Shown: positions 36,318 through 44,316 of the stretch, piece by piece
How the letters are laid out: every line of letters starts with the position of its first letter
Numbering within the stretch: position 1 is the first letter of the stretch
DNA from: an uncultured Lachnospiraceae bacterium
GTDB lineage: Bacteria > Bacillota > Clostridia > Lachnospirales > Lachnospiraceae
Direction: 5' to 3'
Length of the DNA: 64,000 bases
Assembly (NCBI GenBank): GCA_946405185.1
Contig: CAMJGH010000004.1
Span: 1 to 64,000, forward strand
The notes under the pieces: generated by a model
What the model was told of the DNA's origin: nothing
The model's database searches: none
The model's input: only the letters and a program-made list of their open reading frames with translations
Translations under genes and position numbers: made by a program

Positions 36318-37406
36318 ATGCTGGCGAAACGCATTATCCCGTGCCTGGACGTGCGGGACGGAAAAGTGGTGAAGGGCGTCAACTTCGTGGGCATCCGCGA
36401 GGTGGGCGATCCGGTGGAGTGCGCCCGCGTGTACGACGAGCAGGGCGCCGATGAGATCTGTTTTCTGGACATTACGGCCAGCCATGAGGGCCGCAAGACC
36501 ATGATCGACGTGGTGCGCCGCACGGCCAAAGAGGTGTTCGTGCCGCTCACCGTGGGCGGCGGCATCGCCTCCGTGGAAGATTTCCGGCAGATTTTGCGGG
36601 CCGGCGCGGACAAGGTGAGTGTCAATTCCGCGGCCGTGAAGCGCCCGGAGCTCATCCGCGAGGCGGCCGAGGCCTTCGGCAGCCAGTGCGTGGTGGTGGC
36701 GGTCGATGCCGGCCGGGCGGAGGACGGGACGTTCCATGTGTTCATCCACGGCGGGCGCATCGATACCGGTTTGGACGCGGTGGCCTGGTGCCGCCAGGCC
36801 GAAGCCCTGGGCGCCGGCGAGATATTGCTGACCAGCATGGATACGGACGGCGTCAAAAACGGGTTTGACACCGAGCTGACGCAGGCGGTCTGCGAGGCCG
36901 TGAACATCCCCGTGATCGCCTCGGGCGGATGCGGGACACTGGACCACTTCTCCGATGTCTTCACGCAGACCGGCGCGGACGCGGCGCTGGCCGCCTCGGT
37001 ATTTCATATGAATGAACTGACCGTGGGCCAGGTGAAGGACCACCTGCGCGCCTGCGGCATCCCGGTGCGCGGCCCCGGCCGTCACCTGCCGGATCTGGAC
37101 GCGCTCTTTACGAAAGCCCCGCTGATCCCGGCCATCGTGCAGGAGGCGGGCACCGGCGAGGTGCTGATGCTGGCCTACATGAACCGCGAGAGCCTCATCA
37201 AGACCTACGAGACCGGCTACACGTGGTTCTACAGCCGCTCGCGGCAGGAACTCTGGAACAAAGGCGCCACCTCGGGCCATGTGCAGCGCGTGGTGGACAT
37301 CGCGCAGGACTGCGATGCCGACACGCTCTTAGTCACCGTGGTGCAGACCGGAGCGGCCTGCCATACCGGAAACCACAGCTGCTTTTTTACGGATATCTGG
37401 AAGTAG
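36318..37406 (+). CDS. hisF: HisF-HisI fusion: IGP synthase cyclase plus phosphoribosyl-AMP cyclohydrolase
   Basis: Two histidine enzymes in one 362-residue chain. Residues 1-250 are His[26 protein letters not shown] with the catalytic Asp, [39 protein letters not shown] with the second catalytic Asp, and [13 protein letters not shown]. From about 262 HisI begins: [46 protein letters not shown] and the metal site [27 protein letters not shown]. The usual bacterial arrangements are separate HisF with HisI, or HisI fused to HisE; here HisE is a separate gene and HisI is attached to HisF. The frame is open throughout. Start 36318 overlaps no gene and has GGAGGAGGCG upstream. Confidence 0.93.
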   Translation: MLAKRIIPCLDVRDGKVVKGVNFVGIREVGDPVECARVYDEQGADEICFLDITASHEGRKTMIDVVRRTAKEVFVPLTVGGGIASVEDFRQILRAGADKVSVNSAAVKRPELIREAAEAFGSQCVVVAVDAGRAEDGTFHVFIHGGRIDTGLDAVAWCRQAEALGAGEILLTSMDTDGVKNGFDTELTQAVCEAVNIPVIASGGCGTLDHFSDVFTQTGADAALAASVFHMNELTVGQVKDHLRACGIPVRGPGRHLPDLDALFTKAPLIPAIVQEAGTGEVLMLAYMNRESLIKTYETGYTWFYSRSRQELWNKGATSGHVQRVVDIAQDCDADTLLVTVVQTGAACHTGNHSCFFTDIWK

Positions 37407-37418
37407 GAGGATGTGATC

Positions 37419-37742
37419 ATGGATGTCATGAAAGCTCTCTACGACGTGGCGCTTGACCGCAAGGCCAACCCGCAGGAAGGGTCGTACACCTGTTATCTCT
37501 TCTCCAAGGGGCTGGACAAGATCTTAAAGAAAGTCGGCGAAGAGTCCGCCGAAACCATCATCGCCGCCAAGAACGGCGTGCAGGAGGAGACCGTCGGCGA
37601 GATCTGCGACCTCCTCTACCACCTCATTGTCATGATGGCCGAAGCCGGCATCCCCATGGAAGCCGTCGAGGCGGAGCTGAACCGCCGGCGTGAAAAGATC
37701 GGCAACCTCAAAGTCATGCACGTCTCCGACCACGAAACGTGA
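37419..37742 (+). CDS. hisE: Phosphoribosyl-ATP pyrophosphohydrolase
   Basis: Second step of histidine synthesis. 107 residues of the MazG-like all-helical fold, with [33 protein letters not shown] carrying the EExxE-type metal site and [13 protein letters not shown] carrying the second. ATG 37419 is 8 bp after AGGAGG; an in-frame GTG at 37413 is too close to it. Last gene of the his operon; the MATE gene follows. Confidence 0.96.
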   Translation: MDVMKALYDVALDRKANPQEGSYTCYLFSKGLDKILKKVGEESAETIIAAKNGVQEETVGEICDLLYHLIVMMAEAGIPMEAVEAELNRRREKIGNLKVMHVSDHET

Positions 37743-37795
37743 GCCGGCTCATTGCCTGCACGATATCCCGAAAAAACCGAAAGGCACTTTCCTTT

Positions 37796-39166
37796 ATGTC
37801 TGAAAACAACACCAACCGGACCCGCCGCGAGGCGGATCCGGGCTTTTATCGTAAAGTAGCGGGCATTGCCCTTCCTCTCGGCCTTCAGAGCCTGATGCTG
37901 GCCCTCGTGGGCGCGGCCGACGCCTTCATGCTGGGCCGCGTGCAGCAGGATCAGATGACGGCTGTCAGTCTGGCCACGCAGATCCAGTTTATCCAGAACA
38001 TGTTCCTCATGGGCATCACGACGGCCGGCACCATCCTGGGCGCGCAGTACTGGGGCAAGGGCGACAAAAAGACCATGCAGGACATCTTCAACCTGATGCT
38101 GCGCTACGCCGGCCTGCTCTCGCTCCTGTTTTTTGCCGCCTGCGAGTTCTGCCCGGAGCTGCTGATGCGCATCTACACGGGCGATGACACCCTCACGGCC
38201 ATCGGCGCCTCCTATCTGCGCATCGCGGGGTGGTCGTACCTGATGACCGGCATCGGAGAGTGCTTTCTGGGGATGATGCGCGTGACGGACCACGTCACAC
38301 AGAGCGTGTGGATCAGTTCGTCGGCGGTTGTCTTCAACGTGATCTTCAACCTGATCTTCATCTTCGGTTATCTGGGCGCGCCGCGCCTGGAAGCCCGCGG
38401 CGCCGCGCTGGCCACCACGCTGGCCCGCGCGCTGCAGCTGGCCCTCTGCATCTTCTTCACGGCGCGGCCGGGCCACATCCGGCCGGCTCTCTCGCGGTTC
38501 TTCACCGGCCGCCAGGAACTGACCCGCGACTTTTTCCACCAGGCCATTCCGTGCCTGGGCGGGTCGCTCTTCTGGGGCGTCGGCTTTTCGGCCTACACCG
38601 CCATCGTCAGCCATCTGGGGACGGACGCCGCGGCGGCCAACTCCGTGGCCGGGGTGGTGCGTGAGCTGGTCTGCTGCATCGGCAACGGCATCGCCAGCGC
38701 CGCCGGCATCCTGGTGGGCAACGCTCTGGGCGCCGGCGATCTGGAACGCGGCAAGACCATCGGCATCCGCCTGATGAAGCTGTCCTACCTGATCGGGCTG
38801 GTCTCGGGCCTGCTGGTGCTGGCCTCCACGCCGCTCGTGCTGCGGCTGATGAAGCTGACGCCCGAAGCCGCCCGCTATCTGACCGGCATGATGGTCATCC
38901 TGGCCGTCTACATGGTGGGCCGCAGCGTGAACGCCGTAACCATCAACGGCATCCTGGACGGCGGCGGGGATACCATCTTCGACATGTACTCCCTGGCCGT
39001 CTGCATGTGGGGCATCGCCATCCCGCTGGCCGTACTCGGCGCTTTCGTGTTCCACTGGCCGGTGCTGCTGGTCTACGCCTGCACCTGCCTGGACGAAGTG
39101 GGCAAGATCCCGTGGGTCATGATCCGCTTCCGGAAATACAAGTGGGTGCGCAACCTCACGCGGTGA
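37796..39166 (+). CDS. MATE-family multidrug/sodium antiporter (1)
   Basis: Inner-membrane exporter with about 12 helices. MATE features: ALPLGLQSLMLALVGAADAFMLGRV, then GTILGAQYWGKGDKKTMQDIFNLML, and the second half repeats the pattern (IASAAGILVGNALGAGDLERGK). MSENNTNR at 37796 has only a weak AAAGG ribosome site; an alternative GTG at 37739 overlaps the hisE stop (GTGA) and would add 19 residues with no ribosome site. Substrate unknown. The stop codon is directly followed by two tandem small hairpin repeats. Confidence 0.88.
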   Translation: MSENNTNRTRREADPGFYRKVAGIALPLGLQSLMLALVGAADAFMLGRVQQDQMTAVSLATQIQFIQNMFLMGITTAGTILGAQYWGKGDKKTMQDIFNLMLRYAGLLSLLFFAACEFCPELLMRIYTGDDTLTAIGASYLRIAGWSYLMTGIGECFLGMMRVTDHVTQSVWISSSAVVFNVIFNLIFIFGYLGAPRLEARGAALATTLARALQLALCIFFTARPGHIRPALSRFFTGRQELTRDFFHQAIPCLGGSLFWGVGFSAYTAIVSHLGTDAAAANSVAGVVRELVCCIGNGIASAAGILVGNALGAGDLERGKTIGIRLMKLSYLIGLVSGLLVLASTPLVLRLMKLTPEAARYLTGMMVILAVYMVGRSVNAVTINGILDGGGDTIFDMYSLAVCMWGIAIPLAVLGAFVFHWPVLLVYACTCLDEVGKIPWVMIRFRKYKWVRNLTR

Positions 39167-39191
39167 ACCATTTGGGACGCAGCAAACTGGT
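39167..39191 (+). repeat. Small hairpin repeat, copy 1
   Basis: ACCA-TTTG, loop GGACGCAG, CAAA-C-TGGT: a short hairpin starting one base after the MATE stop codon. It is the first unit of a tandem pair with a 30-bp period. Confidence 0.75.
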
Positions 39192-39195
39192 ATGG

Positions 39196-39222
39196 TACCA
39201 TTTGGGACGCAGCAAACTGGTA
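39196..39222 (+). repeat. Small hairpin repeat, copy 2
   Basis: Identical to copy 1 over the TACCA to TGGTA unit. No long T-run follows. Confidence 0.75.
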
Positions 39223-39248
39223 TCAAAGAACCATCTGGCTCCGCTTGG

Positions 39249-39277
39249 TTGACCCGCACCGGTTTCCATGCTATGCT
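39249..39277 (+). promoter_or_regulatory. Promoter of the ABC-F gene
   Basis: TTGACC, 17 bp, TATGCT. The expected start near 39284 gives a leader of about 220 nt before the coding region. Confidence 0.75.
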
Positions 39278-39322
39278 GAGGCCATCAACACGAAAGGCAC
39301 ACACCCGTGTGACGGTGGACCG

Positions 39323-39337
39323 ATGATCATCAGATAA
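39323..39337 (+). CDS. Putative leader peptide MIIR
   Basis: ATG ATC ATC AGA TAA, four codons. GGTGG at 39314-39318 could act as a ribosome site. The AGA and TAA codons are the first bases of the left arm of the long-range stem at 39332-39347, so a ribosome stalled here would block that stem. Very short leader ORFs are known for antibiotic-responsive ABC-F genes; that this one is translated is inference. Confidence 0.45.
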   Translation: MIIR

Positions 39338-39500
39338 CCTTTTTCAGGATACGCGGACCATTCTTTTTGAATGCGGGCGGAGTACGCCCTGTGTTTGCGC
39401 TGACTGAAAAGCGGTTATCTGTCTGTTCACGGCGCAAAGATCACCTGGCCCGGGCGCAGACAGGCTGTTTCTGTCGGCGCGCGAAAGCGAGGTGATCTTT
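39332..39500 (+). promoter_or_regulatory. Attenuator-like leader of the ABC-F gene
   Basis: Three structures. (1) AGATAACC (39332-39339) and TTTTCAG (39341-39347) pair with CTGAAAA (39404-39410) and GGTTATCT (39413-39420), enclosing a GGGCG/CGCCC hairpin. (2) AAAGATCACCT (39436-39446) pairs over 11 bp with AGGTGATCTTT (39490-39500), followed by TT; this is terminator-like and also buries the ribosome site AGGTGA. (3) CTGTCTG (39419-39425) can instead pair with CAGACAG (39457-39463), overlapping both. Mutually exclusive stems are the hallmark of attenuation. Confidence 0.75.
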
Positions 39501-39503
39501 TTC

Positions 39504-41048
39504 ATGCTGATGATCCATCATCTGACACTGACGCACCGCCGGGACCGGCGGGTGCTGGTAAACGACTTCAGTTTTGTCCTCGGCCGCACGGACAGGGCCG
39601 TCCTGATCGGCGAGGAGGGCAACGGCAAGTCCACGCTGTTAAAGTGGATATACGATCCCGCCCTGACCGAAGACTACATCGAGGCGGACGGCGTGAGGAC
39701 GCTGCAGGGGGAACTGCTGGGATACCTGCCGCAGGAGCTGGCGGCGGAGGACCGCAGCCGGACGGTCTTTGAGTACTTTTCCCGTATCGACGCCTTTTCG
39801 GAGGCTGGCCCGGCCACGCTTCACCGGATGGCCGCGGACCTGCGGTTTGATGAGACGCTCTTTTACGCGGACCGGCCGATGGAGAGCCTTTCCGGCGGCG
39901 AGCGGATCAAGCTGCAGCTGGCCGGTGTCCTGCTGGCGCGGCCGGATATCCTGCTGCTGGATGAGCCGTCCAACGACCTGGACATCGATACGCTGGAATG
40001 GCTGGAAGAGATGATCCGCGCCTTCCCCGGCGCCGTCCTGTTCATCTCCCATGACGAAACGCTGATCAGCCGCACGGCTGACCGCGTGATCCTGCTCGAA
40101 CAGCTGCGCCGGGGGACCGTGCCGCGCGTGACAGTCGCCAACATGCCCTTCGAGCAGTTCCGCAAGGAGCGCAGCCGGGCGTTTGCGAAGCAGGAGCAGG
40201 AAGCGCTGTCCGAACGCCGGGAAGAGAAGAAGGCGATGGAGAAGTTCCGGCGGATCCGCGAGAAGGTGGAGCACGCCCAGGCATCCGTCTCCCGCCAGGA
40301 CCCTTCCACCGGGCGGCTGCTTGCGAAAAAGATGAAAGCCGTCAAGAGCCTGGAGCGGCGCTATGAGCGCGGGCACGAGGAGATGACGGCGCGCCCGGAA
40401 GAGGAGAGCCCCATCACGATCCGCTTTGAGCGGCAGCGCGCCATGCCGGCCGGCAAGACGGTCTGCGAAGGGACTGTGTCGCAACTGTGCGCGCCGGACG
40501 GGCGGGTGCTGGCGCGGAACCTGACGATGCGCGTGCGCGGGCCGGAGAAGGTCGCCGTCATCGGCGCCAACGGCATCGGCAAGAGCACGTGGCTGAGGGA
40601 GGTGGCCGGACAGCTGCTGGGGCGGGAGGACATCACCGCCTGCTACATGCCGCAGGATTACGGGGAGGTCCTGCCGTACGACGCCACGCCGGTGGAATTC
40701 CTGGCGCCGTCCGGAAGCCGGGAGGAAGCCACCCGGGTGCGCACGTACCTGGGGTCCCTGAAGTTTACCGAGGAGGAGATGTTCCATGCCATCCGCGGGC
40801 TCTCCGGCGGGCAGAAGGCCAAACTGCTCCTGCTGAAGATGAGCCTGACCGAGGCGGACGTGCTGATCCTCGATGAACCCACCCGCAACTTTTCGCCGCT
40901 TTCCGCGCCGGAAGTCCGGAATATTCTGCGGCAGTTCCCCGGCGCTATCATCAGCGTCTCTCACGACCGCGTCTATCTCCGGGAAGTGTGCGATACCGTT
41001 TACCGCATGACGGCAGAAGGGTTCATCGCAATACCATTTGGGACGTAG
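39504..41048 (+). CDS. ABC-F family ribosome-associated ATPase
   Basis: Soluble protein with two ABC modules and no membrane part; family members protect or regulate the ribosome. 514 residues. First module: GEEGNGKSTLLKW near 36, LSGGERIKLQ near 130, LLLDEPSNDLDIDTLEWLE. A charged linker follows (FRKERSRAFAKQEQEALSERREEKKAMEKFRRIREKVEHAQ), the place of the ribosome-contacting arm. Second module: GANGIGKSTWLR, LSGGQKAKLLL and LILDEPTRNFSPLSAPEVR, where the usual DEPTNHLD is replaced. The long attenuator leader suggests antibiotic-inducible resistance (inference). ATG 39504 is 8 bp from AGGTGA. The last five codons (IPFGT) and the stop lie inside a small hairpin repeat. Confidence 0.9.
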   Translation: MLMIHHLTLTHRRDRRVLVNDFSFVLGRTDRAVLIGEEGNGKSTLLKWIYDPALTEDYIEADGVRTLQGELLGYLPQELAAEDRSRTVFEYFSRIDAFSEAGPATLHRMAADLRFDETLFYADRPMESLSGGERIKLQLAGVLLARPDILLLDEPSNDLDIDTLEWLEEMIRAFPGAVLFISHDETLISRTADRVILLEQLRRGTVPRVTVANMPFEQFRKERSRAFAKQEQEALSERREEKKAMEKFRRIREKVEHAQASVSRQDPSTGRLLAKKMKAVKSLERRYERGHEEMTARPEEESPITIRFERQRAMPAGKTVCEGTVSQLCAPDGRVLARNLTMRVRGPEKVAVIGANGIGKSTWLREVAGQLLGREDITACYMPQDYGEVLPYDATPVEFLAPSGSREEATRVRTYLGSLKFTEEEMFHAIRGLSGGQKAKLLLLKMSLTEADVLILDEPTRNFSPLSAPEVRNILRQFPGAIISVSHDRVYLREVCDTVYRMTAEGFIAIPFGT

Positions 41049-41059
41049 CAAACTGGTAT
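41031..41059 (+). repeat. Small hairpin repeat, copy 3, overlapping the ABC-F stop
   Basis: Same hairpin as at 39167-39222 with one base changed in the loop (GGACGTAG). The stop TAG of the ABC-F gene is part of this loop, so the repeat supplies the gene's C-terminus. A degenerate half copy (TACCATTTGG) follows at 41061-41070. The rest of the gap up to 41165 holds a GTCGCC/GGCGAC stem (41091-41107) and a possible -10, TATCCT, near 41130. Confidence 0.75.
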
Positions 41060-41165
41060 ATACCATTTGGTTCTGATGGAGCCGTGAGATGTCGCCTCCC
41101 GGGCGACCACATCCCTCATTCCTTCTGCTATCCTTATGCCATCACAGCAAAGGAGGCACACGGAT

Positions 41166-41840
41166 ATGAAAAAAGGATTGACGGAACTGGTGATGATCCT
41201 GGACCGCAGCGGTTCGATGCGGGGGCTGGAGGCTGATACCATCGGCGGCTTCAACGGCATGATCGACAAACAGAAGAGAGAAGACGGCGAGGCGTACGTT
41301 TCGGTGGTGCTCTTTGATGACCGGACCGAGGTGATCTGTGACCGCACGGACATTCGCAAGGTGGAGCCGATGACGGACAAGCAGTACTACGTGCGCGGCT
41401 GCACGGCGCTGCTGGATGCCGTCGGCGGGGCCATCCACCACATCGGCAATGTCCACAAGTACGCCCGCGAGGAGGACGTGCCGGAGAAGACGGTCTTCAT
41501 CATCACGACGGACGGTCTGGAAAACGCCAGCCGGCAGTATACGTACGAGGATGTGAAGCGGATGATCGAACGTCAGAAAGAACGCTTCGGCTGGGAGTTC
41601 ATCTTCCTGGGCGCCAACATCGACGCCGTGAAGGAGGCCGGGCGGTTCGGCATCGACGCCCGCCGGGCGGTCCGGTACGAGAACGACAGCGCCGGCACGC
41701 AGCTGAACTTCCGGGTGATGACGGAGGTGGTCAGCAAGGCCCGCCGGGCCAGGGATGCCGGCGCCATGAAGGACATGCTTGACTGCGAGAGCCCGCTGGA
41801 GGAGATCCGCGAGGATTACGCCAGCCGGCACCGGGACTGA
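41166..41840 (+). CDS. VWA-domain (TerY/YegL-like) protein
   Basis: Cytosolic von Willebrand A domain of 224 residues, no signal or membrane segment. The MIDAS metal site is complete in the first strand, MILDRSGSMRG (DxSxS), with the conserved Thr in GCTALLDAVGGAI near 80 and Asp in FIITTDGLENAS near 115. RFGWEFIFLGANIDAVKEAGRFGI is a segment shared with small stand-alone VWA proteins of Firmicutes. ATG 41166 follows AAAGGAGGCAC. 18 bp separate it from the ADP-ribosylglycohydrolase gene, so the two are probably translated from one mRNA. Function unknown. Confidence 0.85.
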   Translation: MKKGLTELVMILDRSGSMRGLEADTIGGFNGMIDKQKREDGEAYVSVVLFDDRTEVICDRTDIRKVEPMTDKQYYVRGCTALLDAVGGAIHHIGNVHKYAREEDVPEKTVFIITTDGLENASRQYTYEDVKRMIERQKERFGWEFIFLGANIDAVKEAGRFGIDARRAVRYENDSAGTQLNFRVMTEVVSKARRARDAGAMKDMLDCESPLEEIREDYASRHRD

Positions 41841-41858
41841 TGAGAGGAGGGGAGCGCT

Positions 41859-42698
41859 GTGTTGGGAGCGATGATCGGTGATATGGTGGGCGCCCCGTAC
41901 GAGTTTGACCGGGGCGATAAGACGAAAGACTTTGCGTTCTTCAACCCGCGCGTCGGCTTTACCGATGATTCGGTGATGACGGCGGCCGTCGCGGAAGCGC
42001 TGCTGGGCTTTGCGCGGCAGGAGGAGAGCGATGATGACGAGGTGCGCGCGGCCGTGGCGCGTTCCCTGCAGGCCTGGGGCCGGCGCTATCCGGATGCCGG
42101 GTACGGCGCCCGCTTCATCCACTGGCTGTGGGAAAGGGATCCGCGGCCGTACGGAAGCTTCGGCAACGGCTCGGCCATGCGCGTTTCGGCCGCCGGGTGG
42201 CTGTTTGACACGCTGGAGCAGACCCGCCGCATGGCCAGACTGACGGCGGAGCCCTCCCACAACCATCCGGAGGGCATCAAGGGGGCGGAGGCCACGGCGG
42301 CCGCCATCTTCCTGGCCCGGACCGGCGCGGACAAAGAGGAGATCCGCGCGTACATCACGCGGGAGTTCGGGTACGACCTCACCCGCACCTGTGATGAGAT
42401 CCGCCCCGGCTATCATCACGTGGAGAGCTGCCAGAAGAGCGTGCCGGAGGCCGTCACGGCTTTTCTGGAGGGGACGGATTACGAGGATACCGTGCGCAAC
42501 GCCATCTCGCTGGGCGGTGACACGGACACCATCGCCTGCATCGCCGGCAGCATCGCCGAAGCGTACTTCGGCATCCCGGAAGAGATCGCCCGGGAAGGCC
42601 TGAAGCGCCTGCCGGATGACATCCGGGATCTGCTCGGGCGGTTCGCGGAGTGCGCGGGACCGGAATACCTGAAGAAGAGCGGTCTCGGCGGGCGCTGA
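41859..42698 (+). CDS. ADP-ribosylglycohydrolase family protein
   Basis: DraG/ARH-type hydrolase removing ADP-ribose from proteins or small molecules. 279 residues. The binuclear metal site is visible: GDMVGAPYEF at the N-terminus, FTDDSVMTAAVAEALLG near 32, NGSAMRVSAAGWLF near 105, and GGDTDTIACIAGSIAEAYFG near 222. The GTG start at 41859 follows AGGAGGGGAG; ATG at codon 5 (MIGDMVG) is an alternative. No ADP-ribosyltransferase gene is next to it. Pairing with the VWA gene is noted as a finding. Confidence 0.9.
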   Translation: MLGAMIGDMVGAPYEFDRGDKTKDFAFFNPRVGFTDDSVMTAAVAEALLGFARQEESDDDEVRAAVARSLQAWGRRYPDAGYGARFIHWLWERDPRPYGSFGNGSAMRVSAAGWLFDTLEQTRRMARLTAEPSHNHPEGIKGAEATAAAIFLARTGADKEEIRAYITREFGYDLTRTCDEIRPGYHHVESCQKSVPEAVTAFLEGTDYEDTVRNAISLGGDTDTIACIAGSIAEAYFGIPEEIAREGLKRLPDDIRDLLGRFAECAGPEYLKKSGLGGR

Positions 42699-42733
42699 GC
42701 CAAAACAGTCTTCTATCGTTCTTCCCCGTATGA

Positions 42734-42776
42734 TATAATAGACACAGACCGCCGGGCACAGAGCGTGCTGCCCGGC
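42734..42776 (+). promoter_or_regulatory. -10 box and leader hairpin of the GPH transporter gene
   Basis: TATAAT at 42734-42739 with a poor -35 (TTCTAT, 17 bp upstream), which suggests an activator. The leader contains a perfect stem GCCGGGCA (42751-42758)/TGCCCGGC (42769-42776). Confidence 0.5.
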
Positions 42777-42815
42777 ATGATGTGATCTTGCTGACATACG
42801 GGGAGGATTCTTTTT

Positions 42816-44297
42816 ATGGGGGAAAAAACGTACATCCAGCGGACCAGTGGCCTGAAGACGCGTGATTACGCGGGCTATGCCATGGTGGATACGGCCGGGT
42901 GCCTGATCTTCAGCCTGGTCACCACGCTGCTGCAGAAGTACTACACCGACATCTTTCACTTAAGCCCACTGTTCATCATGCTGATGTTCATCGCGGCGCG
43001 CATCTGGGATGCCATCAACGATCCCATCATGGGCCGCATCTGCGACACCATCAAGCCGGCCAACTCCGGGCGCTACCGCCCGTGGATCCTCTACGCGGCG
43101 CTCCCGCTGGCGCTTTCGGGCGTGCTGATGTTCCTGAAGTTCCCGGGCATGGGCGAAGAGGGGCATGAGCTGGGTACGCAGATCTACGCCACCGCCACTT
43201 ACATCCTGTTCGGCATGGTCTACACCACGCTGCAGATCCCGTACGGCTCGCTGGCGTCGGTGGTCACCACGGACGCGCACGAGCGCAGCAAACTGTCGGT
43301 CTGGCGCTCCATCGGCGCGGCCTTAGGCTCCATTCCGGTGCTGGTCATCGCCAGCTTTGCCTACGAAGAGCGGCTGCATGCAGCCGGGCAGGTGGTCATG
43401 GGCGAGAACGGCAAGCCCATCACGGACATGGTCTACGGCCCGGTCATCACCGGCGTCATCATCATGGCCTGCTGCACGTTCGTGATGCTGATCGCGGCCT
43501 TTATGCTCAATCACGAGCGCGTCAAGACCAAGCCCATGCCGAAGCAGAAGGGCGCCACCGTGGCGGCCATGAAGAAGATCTTCAGCAACCGCGCATTCAT
43601 CTCGCTCTCGCTGGTGTCCATGCTGCTGCTGGCCGGGCAGATGTTCACCCAGAGCTTCTATACGTACCTCTTCGATGACTATTTCCACGCCAACTGGATG
43701 AACCTGGCCACGCAGGCCTGCACCTACTCGCCGATGCTCATCATGATGTTTTTGCTTCCGAACGCGGCCAGGAAGATCGGCAAAAAAGAAGTGACCAGCG
43801 TGGGCGTGGCCATGGCGGCCGTGGCCAATCTGGTGCTGTTCTTCCTGCGCGGCCTGCAGCCCGGGCTTCTCATGTGGATCTTCCTGATCATGAACTTCGT
43901 CTCCGGCATCGGCCTGACCACGCTGGTCATGCAGCTGTGGGCCATGGCGACCGACGCCATCGACGACATCGAAGTGCGCACCGGCAGCCGCGACGACGGC
44001 ACCGCCTACTCGGTCTTCAACTTCTTCCGGAAGTTCGGCCAGGTGATCGCGGCCATCTGCGTCAACGGGGCGCTGCTCGGCATGAACTACCGGTACGAGA
44101 AAGGCGCCGTGCAGACGGCCGCCAACTTAAAGAGCATGTACGATCTGGCCACGCTCATCCCGGCCGTCATGTTCGGCGTGATGGCGCTGATCCTCTTTGT
44201 CTGGTATCCGCTGAGCCGCCGAAACGTGGAGCAGCTGCAGGTGGAGAAGGAGCGGCATCTGAAAGAGTCCTACGAAAACAAGACCATCGATATCTGA
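42816..44297 (+). CDS. GPH-family sugar/cation symporter (MelB-like)
   Basis: Major-facilitator-type transporter, 493 residues, about 12 helices. GPH hallmarks: YAMVDTAGCLIFSLVTTLLQKYYTDIF in helix 1 region, MFIAARIWDAINDPIMGRICDTIKPANSGRYRPWILYAALP (with the conserved WDxxNDPxxG), QIPYGSLASVVTTDAHERSKLSVWRSIGA and the C-terminal DIEVRTGSRDDGTAYSVFNFFRKFGQ. The usual substrates are glycosides, pentosides or hexuronides with sodium or protons. GGGGAGG serves as ribosome site. The next two genes follow with short gaps (19 and 27 bp), so an uptake-and-modification unit is possible. Confidence 0.92.
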   Translation: MGEKTYIQRTSGLKTRDYAGYAMVDTAGCLIFSLVTTLLQKYYTDIFHLSPLFIMLMFIAARIWDAINDPIMGRICDTIKPANSGRYRPWILYAALPLALSGVLMFLKFPGMGEEGHELGTQIYATATYILFGMVYTTLQIPYGSLASVVTTDAHERSKLSVWRSIGAALGSIPVLVIASFAYEERLHAAGQVVMGENGKPITDMVYGPVITGVIIMACCTFVMLIAAFMLNHERVKTKPMPKQKGATVAAMKKIFSNRAFISLSLVSMLLLAGQMFTQSFYTYLFDDYFHANWMNLATQACTYSPMLIMMFLLPNAARKIGKKEVTSVGVAMAAVANLVLFFLRGLQPGLLMWIFLIMNFVSGIGLTTLVMQLWAMATDAIDDIEVRTGSRDDGTAYSVFNFFRKFGQVIAAICVNGALLGMNYRYEKGAVQTAANLKSMYDLATLIPAVMFGVMALILFVWYPLSRRNVEQLQVEKERHLKESYENKTIDI

Positions 44298-44316
44298 GCC
44301 TCAGGAGGCAGGATCG

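Noticed and set aside
39167..39230. CRISPR-like tandem repeat
   Set aside because: Only two units with a 30-bp period and no unique spacers; no cas genes. It is a hairpin repeat.
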